In this document: in pieces, positions 41,611 to 53,510 of the stretch
Numbering within the stretch: position 1 is the first letter of the stretch
How the letters are laid out: every line of letters starts with the position of its first letter
DNA from: Erigeron canadensis
Lineage: Eukaryota > Streptophyta > Magnoliopsida > Asterales > Asteraceae
Direction of reading: 5' to 3'
Length of the DNA: 64,000 nt
NCBI RefSeq assembly: GCF_010389155.1
Contig: NC_057764.1
Span: 12,648,001-12,712,000, forward strand
The notes under the pieces: generated by a model
The model's input: only the letters and a program-made list of their open reading frames with translations
Database searches by the model: none
What the model was told of the DNA's origin: nothing
Position numbers and translations under genes: made by a program

Positions 41611-42883
41611 ATGCAACAATAGGGCACCTTACATCTACTAGACGGGATGATCCTGATTTCGATGATCACCCCAAGGGGGAGAACCAAGGAGATGATCAAG
41701 CTAATGTAGAGGCAAGAGTTGAAGAAACAATGTTTGATGTAGAGATGGGGGAAAGGACTGAAGGGGGAAATGAAGATGTAGTTGAGGATGATCAAGCTGT
41801 GTAAGATAGATTAGCCGAGTATAGGGCCAGATCTGATGAAATATGGAAAGGACTTGGGTTGAATGTTGAGGAAATAAAAAATACTGAACAAAGGGAAGAA
41901 ATAAGGAAGAGGTGTTTGGGATGGGAGAGATAGAAGGAGAGGAGGAAGAAAATGAGTTTATTGATGAAGATGTAGTTGAATAGGCTTTAATAGAATTTGC
42001 TGAGGGAGAGGCTGACACAGAAGAGATCAAAGACAATATAGTATTGAATGTTCCGGAATTTGTTGAGACTCAAAAATCTACTGATGAACCAGTGTTTGAA
42101 GAATTTGCTGATCTTGATTATATTACCACTGGTACTTCAGAAAGAAATAAAGATGAAGAGTCTACAATTCCATATGTGTCTACTCCGAAGCAATACTCTT
42201 TCAATGATTTTGAAGGGTTTGATGAGCTAAGAAAAACCCAAGATGTTGTCTCTCAAGATTTCAATAAGTCTACATTTATACAAGTGTTAAGAGAAGCTAT
42301 CATTTCTGAAGAAGAACCACTTCCCGACTACTTCCCTACAGAACTAACCAAAGAACAATGGAACTTCGTGAATAGGGGGTACTTCCTCAGACATCAAGCT
42401 AGAATGGTTGCGCTTGGAATTAAGCTAAAGCAAGCTGCAATCAAGTCAAGATTCTTGGAAGAAAAAGCATTTCCAATCTTCTGCGGAGCTACTAAGGTTG
42501 TCAAAGTGGGAAGACCGGAATTTGCTGCTATGTACAAGTTTAAGGATCCGAAACGAGTTGAAGAATACAGATCTCTCCTTAAACTTGCCGATAGCTACAA
42601 TCCAAGTATTCTTGAAGATCAAAGGAAGTACAGGATAGTGGTGCTAATTAGAGTGATCTTGATAAGAAAGACTCACATCTCGATACCTTGTTTTCATGTC
42701 AAAAGAGAGAAGCTCATTTCAAACTTTTGCCAGTTGATGACTTGATTTTCCTTTACAACCACTATGTGAATGCTATTCAAAGATATCATGAAGATCTTAT
42801 TGCCTTTGATGCAGTGAAGAGATACATGTCTAGCGTCATTCAACATGCATCATTGGAAGATTTTCATATTGGGTTTGAGTTGG
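41611..42883 (+). pseudogene. TE3 extra ORF, middle part
   Basis: An acidic region (about 41620-42040) with stops and a frameshift leads into an ordered part open from about 42000 to 42650 (PEFVETQKSTDEPVFEEFAD, SFNDFEGFDELRKTQ, FPTELTKEQWNFVNRGYF and AMYKFKDPKRVEEYRSLLKL). After a frameshift it continues with LLPVDDLIFLYNHYVNAIQRY until TE8 interrupts at 42883. The reading resumes at 57895, so this belongs to the element that hosts TE8. Linking it to the TE3 ORF before 17040 is inference from order and family. Confidence 0.55.
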
Positions 42884-44365
42884 TGATATGTCCATTTATA
42901 TGCATATTTGTATATCGTTTCTAAGTCGTTTTAAGCTTAATTATGTGCAAATTATATGTATATTCGATGCTTTAATGGTATTGTTAGTGATTTCAGGCTT
43001 AGAACAGGTACATGGGTTAGAAATAGCATTTGGAAGGTTAAAAGATGCATTAGGATGATTCTTGGACGAGTACGAGTGAAGACGAGTTGAAAAATACAAG
43101 TTTTGCGGAATCTGGAAGCTTGTGCGGCGCATAGATGTGGTATGCGGCACACAGAAAGTCGAGATTTTGGACAGGGAATTTGGAAATTGTGCCTTGCGGC
43201 GCACACATAGGACGTGCGGCGCATAACGGGTTAAGGAAAGTCTGAAACATGGAAATCTTTGGTTTTGTGCGGCGCATAAAATAGGTCGACTAAAGGGTTT
43301 TTGATTTTTCACTATAAATACAAGACCATAACCCTCCCATTCGATATACAATCACCTCTAGTCGATTTTAGGGTTCTTTGGGCTATTCTCAGCAGCTTTT
43401 TCGTCCATCAAGGTCCAAGGGTTGTTCGTGAGCTTCAAGGCATTCGGTTGTCGATTTTCTTAGCGTTTACTTGTTTTCTACACATTGGTACAATATGTTC
43501 TTCTATATTTTTACTCTTTGTGCTTTGTTTATGATTATGAGTAGCTAAATAATTCGTCATCCACTGAGATGAAGTGATACATTGAATAATGGTTGCATAA
43601 TCTTTTGAATTCAAGTTGATTTGATTTAACGTTGTGTCATAATCTTAGCTTATTAATTCTTTGTTATGTAACTCTTAATTGTGGATAGTTTGTGCATGAT
43701 CTCAGTGGTAACTTAGGTTGTGTAGAAGTTATTTTGATTGCTTGGTTAGAAGCAATTGTTTCTATGACGGGTACGGTAGAAAGTAATTAATAGTTAATAA
43801 TGGTTAACGGGTTAATGGTTGGGTACAATCAATAGACACAATTGTTACCTAAATAACAAAAACAATTAGTTGGCTAGGAAAGTTATGAAAGGCATCTTGG
43901 GGTACCAGTCTTAGTAATGGAACTAGTAAATTAAGAGAATTGAATAAAGTAACGAACTTGACGGATACGGGGTGAGTCTTTGTTTAGTTCTCGGTTATAA
44001 ATCAACATATTTGAATTGGTTCTTCAATTATATGCAACCTAAATAATGTGTATCATGGAGTCGAAGCGGATGATCTTCTCATCCTATTTGATTTAAAATA
44101 ATTTTCTTTTCGATAAATTCTTTGGAATTTCTAACTCTTTCAATCAACTTGCTTTTAATATAAAAAACCAAGATGACGTGGTGTCTTAAAAAACCAAACT
44201 CTTTTTAACTACATAAAACTCACTAGCTCTTTGTATTCTCCGTGGAACAAACCTTTACTTACTTTAATCTATATTACATACGAACGGGTCCACTACCTGA
44301 TTGTGTGTGGTATTCGATTTGGAGTATTTTTAAGGATTTTAATTTATCTAGATTTTCACACATCA
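42884..44365 (+). repeat. 5' LTR of TE8
   Basis: TGATATGTCC to CACACATCA, 1482 bases. A TATA box (TATAAATA) is at 43313-43320. TGCGGCGCA occurs at 43123, 43195, 43215 and 43268, with a variant at 43143. Minus-strand frames here that begin MRRT come from this motif and are not genes. Confidence 0.95.
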
Positions 44366-44371
44366 AGTTTT

Positions 44372-44390
44372 TGGCGCCGCAGCCGAGGAC
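44372..44390 (+). other. Primer binding site of TE8
   Basis: TGGCGCCGCAGCCGAGGAC lies seven bases inside the LTR. It corresponds to the TGGCGCCGTTGCCGGGGAC type of plant Gypsy PBS (tRNA-Asp class) with a few differences. Confidence 0.8.
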
Positions 44391-44577
44391 TAATTTAAGA
44401 GCTTTAGTTTGAGATTTCGTAGTTGATCCTTTCTTGTACTCAAGTGCAAGAAAGTTACTTGCTTTCTTAGTTTAATTTTTGATTTTTAGTCTTAATTTTT
44501 CTGTTTTGTTTAGTTTGTGTAACTTGGTCCGATTTACGGTTTTCTTTGTTTGTGTTTTCAGGTTTGTTTCTTAGTTA

Positions 44578-46904
44578 ATGACCATAAGGGCTGCCGGTAT
44601 ACCACTAGTAAGTCTTCAATCTAATCCGGGAAAGTCGAAGAGACGAGGAAAGAAACCTTCTAAAACCGTTAACCTTTCACCAAGCAAAATAGATTCCTTA
44701 AACTTAAACGTTGAAGCCGAAAGTTCCACACCACCGGAAAATAAACAACCAACTCCACCGAAAACTTCACCTAAAAATTCACCAAATTCAACACCAAACT
44801 CCACTCCACCCTTTACACCTCCTACTACACCTAGAAACATGGCCGAAGACATGGTTCATCCTTTTGATAGGACTATTGGGAAGAGTACTCGAGTCATTGC
44901 ACCTAATAGGGGCTCGGCTATTCGTCCTCCAACCACCGCTCCAAATTTCAATGTCAAAGGTAATCACTTGTCTCGGGTTGAAAAACTCAGTTTGATGGGG
45001 TTGTTAAGTGGGATCGTTATGATCATCTAGAGAAGTTTGAAAAGGTTTGTCGTTTGTTCAAGTATGGGGAGACTCAAATGCCACATGTTTAGCTTGAATT
45101 GTTTCCGTTGTCTCCCACGGGAGAGGCGGCGAATTGGTATAAGAATGTCGATGACAACATATTTGAAATATGGGAAGAGTTGAGGGAAGGATTCATTGAG
45201 CAGTTCTTTCCGACTCAATTGGTTGAAACAATGAAGTTGGAGATTCGGGCGTTTAAGCAACTTAGTGGTGAGGATTTGGTAGATGCTTGGAAAAGGTTGA
45301 AGGAGTTGATGAGGAATTGTGTCGGTCATGGTATTCGATTGAATGAGCACATTCTTACTTTCTTCTGGGGTTTAGATAGTCGTACTCAAAGGGAATTGGA
45401 TTGGGCTTGTGGAGGTAACATTAATAATGTCATTTACAACGAAGCCTATAAAATTATGGAAGATATGGTTCGTACTAGTGTGATTCGAGAAGCGGGTAGG
45501 ACTAAACCGGATCTTGTGAAAACAAGAAGAAGAAGTGTGGCTCAGGTTGATAGTGGTGGAAGTAATGATGTTGTGGCTGAAATTAAGGCATTGGCAAGTC
45601 ACATGGATAAGCAATTTGCAAGTATGGATAGTAGGTTCGGGTTGATTGAAAAGGATTTGAAGACGGCGGTTGCGGGTTGTGATATTTGTGGTGATAGGCA
45701 TTACACGGAAGATTGTGATAAAGTGCCACGGAATGAGGAAGTTGATTATGTTCAAAATCAATATCAACCACCGTTTGCAAATCGAGGGTTATTTCAAAGG
45801 AATGAAGCTTCTCAAAACCGGTACCAAGGTAATTCTATTTCTAGTTTTAATTCTAATGGTGCTGGGAATTATAGGTCCACATTGGGAGCTTCATGGCAAG
45901 GAAGAAATCAAGGAGGTCCTTCGGTTCAACCGGTTGAAGTTGTTGATCCTAATGCCGAGCTTAGGGATCTTGTGAAGAAGTTTATGGTTGATCAAGATAA
46001 GAAGAATGAGAACTACCGAACCGATATCACCGCTTTGAATGATAAGATGTATCAAAATATCAAAAGTCAACAAGTGGCGATCAAGGATTTAGGAGTTAGG
46101 CTTGAAAGAATGGGTAATTCTAATCGTCAACAAGGATCTTTGCCAAGTAATACTCAACAAAATCCTAAGCCTTCTGGTTCGAATGATGGAGGTAATAAGT
46201 ATCAACACCCGAATGTTAGGAATGAGCATGTAAATGCCATTACTACTCGGTCGGGTAAGGTAGTTAATTCTCCTATTTCTCCTCCTATTTCTAGTGCTAC
46301 TAATGTTCCTACGCAAGTTGATAGTAAGGACGAAGAAGATGAACAAGTTGATGAAGAGATTGTAATGGAGCCGAACCAAGCCGTGAAACCACCGGCCATT
46401 CCACTTAGATCTACTACACCGGTTGCTACACCGGTAGCTAAACCGACGGTTGTTGAGCCTCAAGTCAAGCCATATAAGCCTAAAGTTCCTTTTCCTCAAA
46501 GATTGAAGAAGGATAAGCTCAAGGAACAATACGGTAAGTTTGTAGACATGATTAAATCGGTTTATATTAATGTGTGTTTGGTTGATTTGCTTTCAGGGAT
46601 GCCGAATTATGCCAAGTTTATCAAGGATCTTGTAACGGATAAGAGGAAGTTAGAGGAAGCTAAGGCTACTTTCCTCAACGCGGAGTGTTCGGCAATTGTG
46701 CAAAATCAAATCCCTCCTATGCTTGAAGACCCAGGGAGTTTTCTAATTACTTGTTCTCTTGATGCTAAGCTTACTTGTGATGCTTTGGCCGATATTGGTG
46801 CAAGCATTAATTTGATGCCTTTCTCAGTTTATAGGCGACTGTCTTTAGCGGCTCTTAAGCTAACTCGGATGAGCATTAGGCTCACCGATCATTCATTTCA
46901 ATAA
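44578..46904 (+). pseudogene. gag: TE8 gag and aspartic protease
   Basis: Start at ATG 44578. A Pro/Ser-rich N-terminus, then a frameshift near 45030 and a TAG at about 45090 before the retrotransposon gag fold (LFPLSPTGEAANWYK, EQFFPTQLVETMKLEIRAFKQ, DAWKRLKELMRNC). A short CCHC-like knuckle (CDICGDRHYTEDC) is at about 45680-45718. A Gln-rich, Pro-rich linker leads to the protease motif DIGASINLMP at about 46791. The stop at 46902 lies three bases before the next frame, so protease and RT are separated by one change. Confidence 0.9.
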
Positions 46905-46907
46905 CCC

Positions 46908-49073
46908 ATGGGGATTGCGGAAAATCTGTGTGTTAAATTAGGCCATATTGTCTTTTTGGCCGATCTTGTTATTCTTGAGATGGAAAAGGATGCCAAGGTT
47001 CCTCTTATTTTAGGCCGACCTTTCTTGTATACGGCCGATGCCATCATTCGTGTTAAGGATAAGATTATTTCATTAGGAATAGGGAATGATAGAATTTCGT
47101 TTTCAATTGATAAAGCTTTGCAACATCCTTATTCTACCAATGATTCATGTTTCAAGATTGATGTAATTGAAGAAGATGAAGCTTTCGAAATTCAATTGAT
47201 GAGTTTCTTGGACATGGATGAAGGAGAAGCTTTGCTAGCTTGTAGTGAAGAGGAGCAAGTGATGGTTGCGGACATGGTAAGAGAGATTATGGAGGTAAGC
47301 ATGGATGAATCAACAACGAAAGATGAGACTTTTAAGGAGATTGAGAGGGATGGTTTGAAGATTGAAACTTCGGTGGACAATCCACCAACCGATTTGGAGC
47401 TCAAGCCACTTCCCGAGCACTTGGAATATGCATTCCTTGAAGGTAAGTCACTTCTTCCCGTTGTCATATCATCATCACTTTCGGATGATGAAAAAGGTAA
47501 GTTAATGACTGTGTTGAAGGCTCATAAAAGAGCCTTTGCTTGGCGTACTACTGACATACCTGGAATTAGCCCTGAATTTTGTAAACATAAGATTAATTTG
47601 CATGAAAATTTCAAACCAAGTGTTCAAAGGCAAAGGAGGCTAAATCCGAATATGAAAGATGTCGTTAAGAAAGAGATAATTAAACTTTTAGATGCTGGAA
47701 TTATTTATCCTATCTCTGACAGTCCATGGGTAAGTCTGGTCCATTGTGTACCAAAGAAGGGGGGAATGACCATTGTCACTAATGAACATAATAAACTTGT
47801 GCCTACTAGAACGGTTACCGGGTGGCGGGTGTGTATTGATTATAGGAAGTTAAATGATGCGACCCGTAAAGACCACTTCCCTTTACCCTTCATTGACCAA
47901 ATGCTCGAACGGTTAGCCGGAAACGAGTATTTTTGTTTTCTTGATGGTTTCTCCGGGTACTTTCAAATACCCATTGACACCAACGATCAAGAAAAGACGA
48001 CCTTTACATGTCCCTTTGGCACGTATGCTTATCGTAGGATGCCATTTGGATTGTGTAATGCTCCTGCCACCTACCAAAGGTGTATGATCGCGATTTTCCA
48101 AGACATGTTAGAAACATGTATGGAGGTTTTCATAGATGACTTCTCGGTCTTTGGTGACTCTTTTGACAAGTGTCTTTCCAACTTGGATAAGATGCTTGAG
48201 CGATGTGAGCGGGCACACCTTGTTATTAATTGGGAAAAATGTCATTTTATGGTTAGAGAAGGCATTGTGTTAGGTCATAAGGTGTCTAGTGTAGGAATTG
48301 AGGTAGATAAGGCTAAAATTGATGTTATTGCTAAATTACCTCCACCGACTAATGTAAAGGGCGTTAGAAGTTTCTTGGGTCATGCCGGGTTTTACCGTAG
48401 GTTTATTAAAGATTTTTCTAAGATAACCCGACCTATGACTCGTTTGCTTGAGAAAGATGTGCCTTTTGAGTTTAAATCGGATTGTTTGAAGGCATTTGTT
48501 TTATTGAAAGATTGTTTGACTCATTCACCCATTATGGTTTCTCCTGATTGGTCTCAACCATTTGAACTAATGTGTGATGTGAGTGATTTTGCAGTTGGAG
48601 TTGTTTTAGGACAATGAGAAGGTAATCATTTTCGTCCTATTTACTTTGCTAGCAAGACTCTTAATAGTGCTCAACAAAATTACATCACTACTGAGAAAGA
48701 GTTGCTTGCGGTTGTGTATGCATTTGATAAGTTTAAGTCGTATTTGGTGCTTAGTAAGACCATTGTTTTTACCGATCATTCAGCCCTTAAGTACTTGTTT
48801 GCTAAACAAGATGCTAAACCTCATCTCATACGTTGGGTCTTGCTTTTGCAAGAGTTCGATATTGAGATAAAGGATAAGAAAGGGGCTGAAAATTTGGCGG
48901 CCGATCATTTGAGTAGGTTAGAGGATCCTCACCGTGAGGAACTAAAGGGGGATGATATTGATGATGCATTCCCGGATGAGTCTTTGATGAGTATTGAATC
49001 TAATGTTCCATGGTATGCAGATTTTGCTAATTATCTTGTTGCAGCGGTACTTCCAAAAGGATGGACAAATCAA
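46908..49073 (+). pseudogene. pol: TE8 protease end, reverse transcriptase and RNase H
   Basis: One frame interrupted only by TGA 48615 (next to RNase H, a likely CGA or AGA change). It begins with the protease C-terminus (PLILGRPFLYTADAIIRV), then RT with WRVCIDYRKLNDATRKDHF, FLDGFSGYFQI, FGLCNAPATYQRCM and the catalytic FIDDFSVFG (about 48130), then SFLGHAGFYRRFIKDFSKI. RNase H follows with [17 protein letters not shown] and [10 protein letters not shown]. It ends at TAA 49071 inside the linker to integrase. All RT catalytic residues are present. Confidence 0.95.
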
Positions 49074-49079
49074 TAAAGG

Positions 49080-50310
49080 AAAAAGTTCTTTTCCGATGTT
49101 AAGCATTATTATTGGGAAGAACCATATTTGTTTCGTGTTTATGCAGATGGAATGATTAGAAGATGTGTTGCGGGTGGATAAACTCGTTTGATTTTGGATG
49201 GATGTCACCGAGGGCCAACAGGTGGTCATTATGGATCAACCGTTACTAGTAAGAAAGTGTTTGATGCAGGTTTTTATTAGCCAACAATTTTCAAGGAAGC
49301 TCAAACTTTGGTGGATACTTTTGATGCGTGTCAACGTCAAGGGAACATCACAAAAAAAGATGAGATGCCTCAAAACTTTATCCAGGTTTGCGAAGTTTTT
49401 GATGTTTGGGGTATTGATTTTATGGGACCCTTTCCGCCTTCAATAAGTGTCTTTACATTTTAGTGGCGGTTGATTATGTGTCTAAATGGGCCGAGGCTAA
49501 GGCCTTGCCAACAAATGATGCAAGGGTTGTGATAGATTTCTTGAAACAATTGTTTTGTCGTTTTGGTTGTCCTAAGGCCTTAATAAGTGATCATGGAACT
49601 CATTTTGCGAATCACCAACTTGCTAAGTTGTTGGAGAGATATGGTGTTCATCATCGTTTCTCTACTTCTTATCACCCGCATACAAGTGACCAAGCAGAAA
49701 ATACAAATAGGGCATTAAAACGAATTTTGGAGAAAACCATAGGTGATAATCCTAAAAATTGGTCAAAGAAATTAAATGATGCATTATGGGCTTTTAGGAC
49801 CGCATTCAAGACTCACTTGGGACTACACCTTATAGGTTGTTGTATGGGAAAACATGTCATTTACCTTTAGAAATAGAGCATAAGGCTTATTGGGCTCTTA
49901 GAAATTGTAATATGAATTTAATTGAAAGTGGTGAATTAAGAATGTTACAATTGAATGAGTTAGATGAGTTAAGATTGCATGCTTATAAAAATTCAAAGCT
50001 CTATAAAGAAAGGACAAAGGTTTGGCATGATCGTAGGTTGAGAAAGAAAGATTTCAAGGTAGGTGATAAAGTTTTGTTGTTCATTTCAAAGTTTAAATTG
50101 AAACAACCTAAATTGAATTCAAGATGGATGGGACCCTATGTCATTAAACATATTTATCCTTCGGGGTATGTGGAATTGTATAAGGGGAATGGGGAAACAT
50201 TTATTGTCAATGGCCATAGGTTGAAGATTTTTAATGAAGAAACTTGTGATGAGGGAGTTGAGGTGGATCAACTCTCGTTTTATGAAATTAATAAGCGATT
50301 GGGGATGTGA
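49080..50310 (+). pseudogene. pol: TE8 integrase
   Basis: The HHCC zinc module ([11 protein letters not shown] then FDACQRQGN) is in frames broken by stops near 49180 and 49278. The core holds [18 protein letters not shown] and QAENTNRALK, so D, D and E are kept. Reading shifts near 49460 and near 49830. The last frame (49837-50310) has FKVGDKVLLFISKFKLKQ and SRWMGPYVIKHIYPSGYVEL, the GPY/F C-terminal module. It ends at TGA 50308. Confidence 0.92.
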
Positions 50311-51010
50311 GTCTAGCTAACGACTCCTTAATAAATTAAGCGCTTCACGGGAGGCAACCCGTGTGTTTTTAATTTTATGTTATTTCATATTTTCGTTCTT
50401 TATATTGAAAAACCCAAAAACATTTGAAAAATCGAAAAAACCAAAAAGATTTTTTTGTTTTGTTAGTTAGTTATGTTTATTTTTTTTCGTTTTTATAGCT
50501 TTTTGTTGAGATGTGCAGGTCCCGAAGTGTCCACAAGTGTTACGGTAAGTTAAAACGAGCCAAGGTAAGTTTTTAGTTTCGAGAAAAGGCTTTGTGCGCC
50601 GCATAGGTTGGTTGTGCGCCGCACAGAATATAACCAAAACTCACAGAAAATTTGGAGAAAGTGTCCATGCGCCGCACATATTGGTTATAGGCCGCATATC
50701 GGGCCAATTTTACAAAGGAATTCTGAAAAACTCGTTTTATGTGCCGCATGAGCCATTCTGTGCGCCGCACAGAGTGCTTTGACTTGCGTTGACCCGATTG
50801 TTTTGTTTAAAATATGAAGTTAGATTGTGTTTGGATAGATGAGGCCACAAAAATCTTTAGTCTTTCTTTTGTTTTGGTCCTGGAACGATTAAACACACAT
50901 ACAAGCAAACATTCATAACTTTTAAAGAGTTCTTTGTTTTCTCTCAAAATCAAAACCAACCACCAATCTTTTAATTCGAATTTTCTTCTTGTTTCTCTTG
51001 TTTATTCATC
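50311..51010 (+). other. TE8 region between integrase and the env-like ORF
   Basis: No gene. TGCGCCGCA occurs at 50595, 50615, 50668 and 50761, with variants near 50690 and 50740. The block 50590-50780 is similar in arrangement to 51610-51725 and to the LTR motif block. Confidence 0.75.
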
Positions 51011-53510
51011 ATGGTTCGCACATCCAGGGTATGTTTCTCTCCCTCTATCTCTTTCTATTTGATTCTTGCATTGTGGGAGGAATTAGGTCCGAAATTTTCA
51101 AAGACTTTTCAAATTAATTTCAATTGAAACAAAATTGCTTGATTCTTTGTTATGGGTTATGTTTTAAATGATGAATGCAACTGATTTTAACAAGAAAATT
51201 GTGTTCAATTCGAAATTATCGGATCTAGGGTTCATATGAAATTCGAAAAAGATTGGGGCTTTTGATTGTTATTGATTGGGAATGGTTTGAATATGCTTTA
51301 ATTGATTGTATCTAGTTTCAATTTGAATTAATTGCATGATTTGGATTCGAATTTAGAACTAGGGTTCTTGAGTATGAATTAAGTTTGGGGGAAATTAATG
51401 TATGATAATGTTTAAGGTTTGGGTATGATTAATTTGTCGTTAATTTGTGAAAAACATCATTGTTTTGATTGATTGAGTAAAAATTGGTTTGGAAAGGTTG
51501 AGTTGACTTTTGTTGACCTGTCATGTTCTTGAAGATGATTGAATAGTGTTTGAATTTAGGTGGGAAGTGATTTAAGTGGATAAAAATGCAAAAATTTTCT
51601 GGAAAATGAAGTTGTGCGCCGCACAGTTAGGGTGTGCGCTGCATATCGGGGCTAAATTTCTACAGAAATTGCTGAAAACTGGTTATGTGCGCCGCATAGA
51701 TCATTTGTGCGCCGCACAGACTGTCTGTTGCTGAAATTTTCGATTTTTCGTGATTGTTTTGGTTTGATTATGGTATGTTTGAAGTTCTACTGTGATTATA
51801 TGAATGTTTTGTGTGTTTTTGCAGAGAGGAAAGGCAGTAGCTTCTTCATCAAGTACCCCGACATTTGTTCCGGGTATTGTTGAAGGAAACGATTACACGA
51901 ACCCGGAACCTAGCGACCCATTTACCTATAGAGATATGCCATTGGATTCTAGGGCAGAAAATCTTCCGGCCGATACTCATATTTGGTTAACATTTCCAGG
52001 TTCGGAGGGGCGAGAAAGAATCCACTTTCTAAACAAGTTTCAAGAGATTCGTTACCATGGGGTGATGCAACCTAAGATTCTAAATTGGAGAGACTTTGAA
52101 ACTTTGGGGATTGCTACTGAACTAAGAGGGATGATGCAAACCAAGTTTAGTAACTCAAATGGTCTAATAAAAACATATAGGATGTGGGAGGAAGCTTTTG
52201 ATTGTGATTATTCGCCAGTTAGGGAATGGTGCTTGGAGTTTTTGAGCACAATTCGAGTTGATACTAGATTGAATGGGAATGAGTTCTATACCAAGAAGGT
52301 GATTCATTTTCGGGCTGGTGGGATACAGAGGCATTTTTCTATGCCAGAGTTTGCTTATTTGACAGGGATGTTAGGAGATAGATCTTTAGGTGATATTGAT
52401 GGTTATGACTTTTTGCTTAATGGAGTTTTTGATAAAGGGAATTATGGTTTTGATGATGATCAAGATGTGAATGGTTATTAGAGAGAGATTGGAGGGTCGG
52501 GAGATGTTAAGTCATCTTCCAGTCGGCATACAAAGATCGAGGATCCATTGATGCGTGTTGTCTATAAGTTGATCACACATTGTTTTCTGCAGAGGGGTGA
52601 CCATGCTGATAAAGTCACACCTCAAGATGTTTGGTTGATGAGATTGTTTAAGGAGGGAGGAGATTCTAGGTATGCTTGTGCTCCATATGTTTTGGCTCGA
52701 TATATGGCGACCCATCGAGATCCCGAGATTTTTTGCGGGAATTATATTGCTTTGATTTTCGGACAGTTGAATGTGGATGGGATGAGGCCTAGTAGGGGGC
52801 TTAATAGGATACCTTGTTTGTCCTTTGGCTTGGATGATTTGAGGAGGGCTGGTTTGGTTGTTATGGTTAATAACCGTGATACTTTCATTGGTAGTATTGA
52901 GGGGGAACAAAGACCGAACCGGAGGAGGCGTAGGGAGGATGGTACTAGTGAGCCTAGGTTCACGGGTGGTGCATCTTCTTCATCATCTGCTTTTGATTTC
53001 TCTTCTTTGCAGGGTCATCTTTTCGGTATGTAGGGGTCTATGGATTTGATACTTGATCAGACTCGCTCGATGTCGGGTATGTTACATCGAGTAGTGGACC
53101 AGCAAGAGCTTTATCGTCCACTTTGGGAGAGACAAATGGAGGACTATCATAGGCAGCAGAATGAGTCTCTTCTGGAGTCTAAGCGTACTGAGTTTGTTGG
53201 CTATACCCCTCCAGCGATCACGCCTCTTAGCGAGCGAGCTTTTGATTTTTTTTCCCTCAGCAGGAGCAGTATCGTTTCCAGCCTCCTCCATTTGACCCTA
53301 CATCTCAGTCTTCGGGTTTTGGGATGTACACCGGTGCTCCTCGATATGTGGGAGATTTCTTTAGTTATTCCACACCGGTGAGAGAGGAGACTAGAGGTCA
53401 TACGGGTATGGGTACTCCTCGTGTTGCTCCGGGAGATGATTGGTTTATTGCTGAGCGTAATCTTGATGGTGCTGACAGTGTTCCCTCTGTGTTCCCTGAT
53501 CCTTGATTTT
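51011..53510 (+). pseudogene. TE8 env-like ORF, spliced form proposed
   Basis: Exon 1 is 51011-51028 (ATG GTT CGC ACA TCC AGG, MVRTSR), ending at GTATGT. The intron is 51029-51824, ending TTTTTGCAG. Exon 2 starts in frame at 51825 (RGKAVASSSS). It continues through FPGSEGRERIHFLNKFQEIRYHG, WEEAFDCDYSPVREWCLEFL and IHFRAGGIQRHFSMPEFAYL, with TAG at 52479 and 53031, then a frameshift at a T-run near 53250 and an end at 53506. This is the ORF found after integrase in Athila elements. I see no clear signal peptide or membrane helix, and its function is unproven. Confidence 0.75.
51029..51824 (+). other. Candidate intron in the TE8 env-like ORF
   Basis: Donor AGG/GTATGT at 51029 and acceptor TTTTTGCAG/AGAGG at 51824. 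The length is 796 bases, AT-rich, with stops in all three frames. It contains TGCGCCGCA at 51615, 51688 and 51708 and a variant at 51635. Confidence 0.65.

Noticed and set aside
17038..41616. ATGCAA on both sides of TE4 as a proven target duplication
   Set aside because: TE4 has no left LTR, so a duplication cannot be confirmed. A six-base match may be chance. Kept only as a possibility in the TE4 entry.
42941..43351. Several overlapping minus-strand frames beginning MRRT in both TE8 LTRs (also 56491-56836 and near 50573-50782)
   Set aside because: They arise because the TGCGCCGCA form of the motif, preceded by A, reads ATG CGC CGC. They have no promoter context, differ between LTR copies and match no protein.
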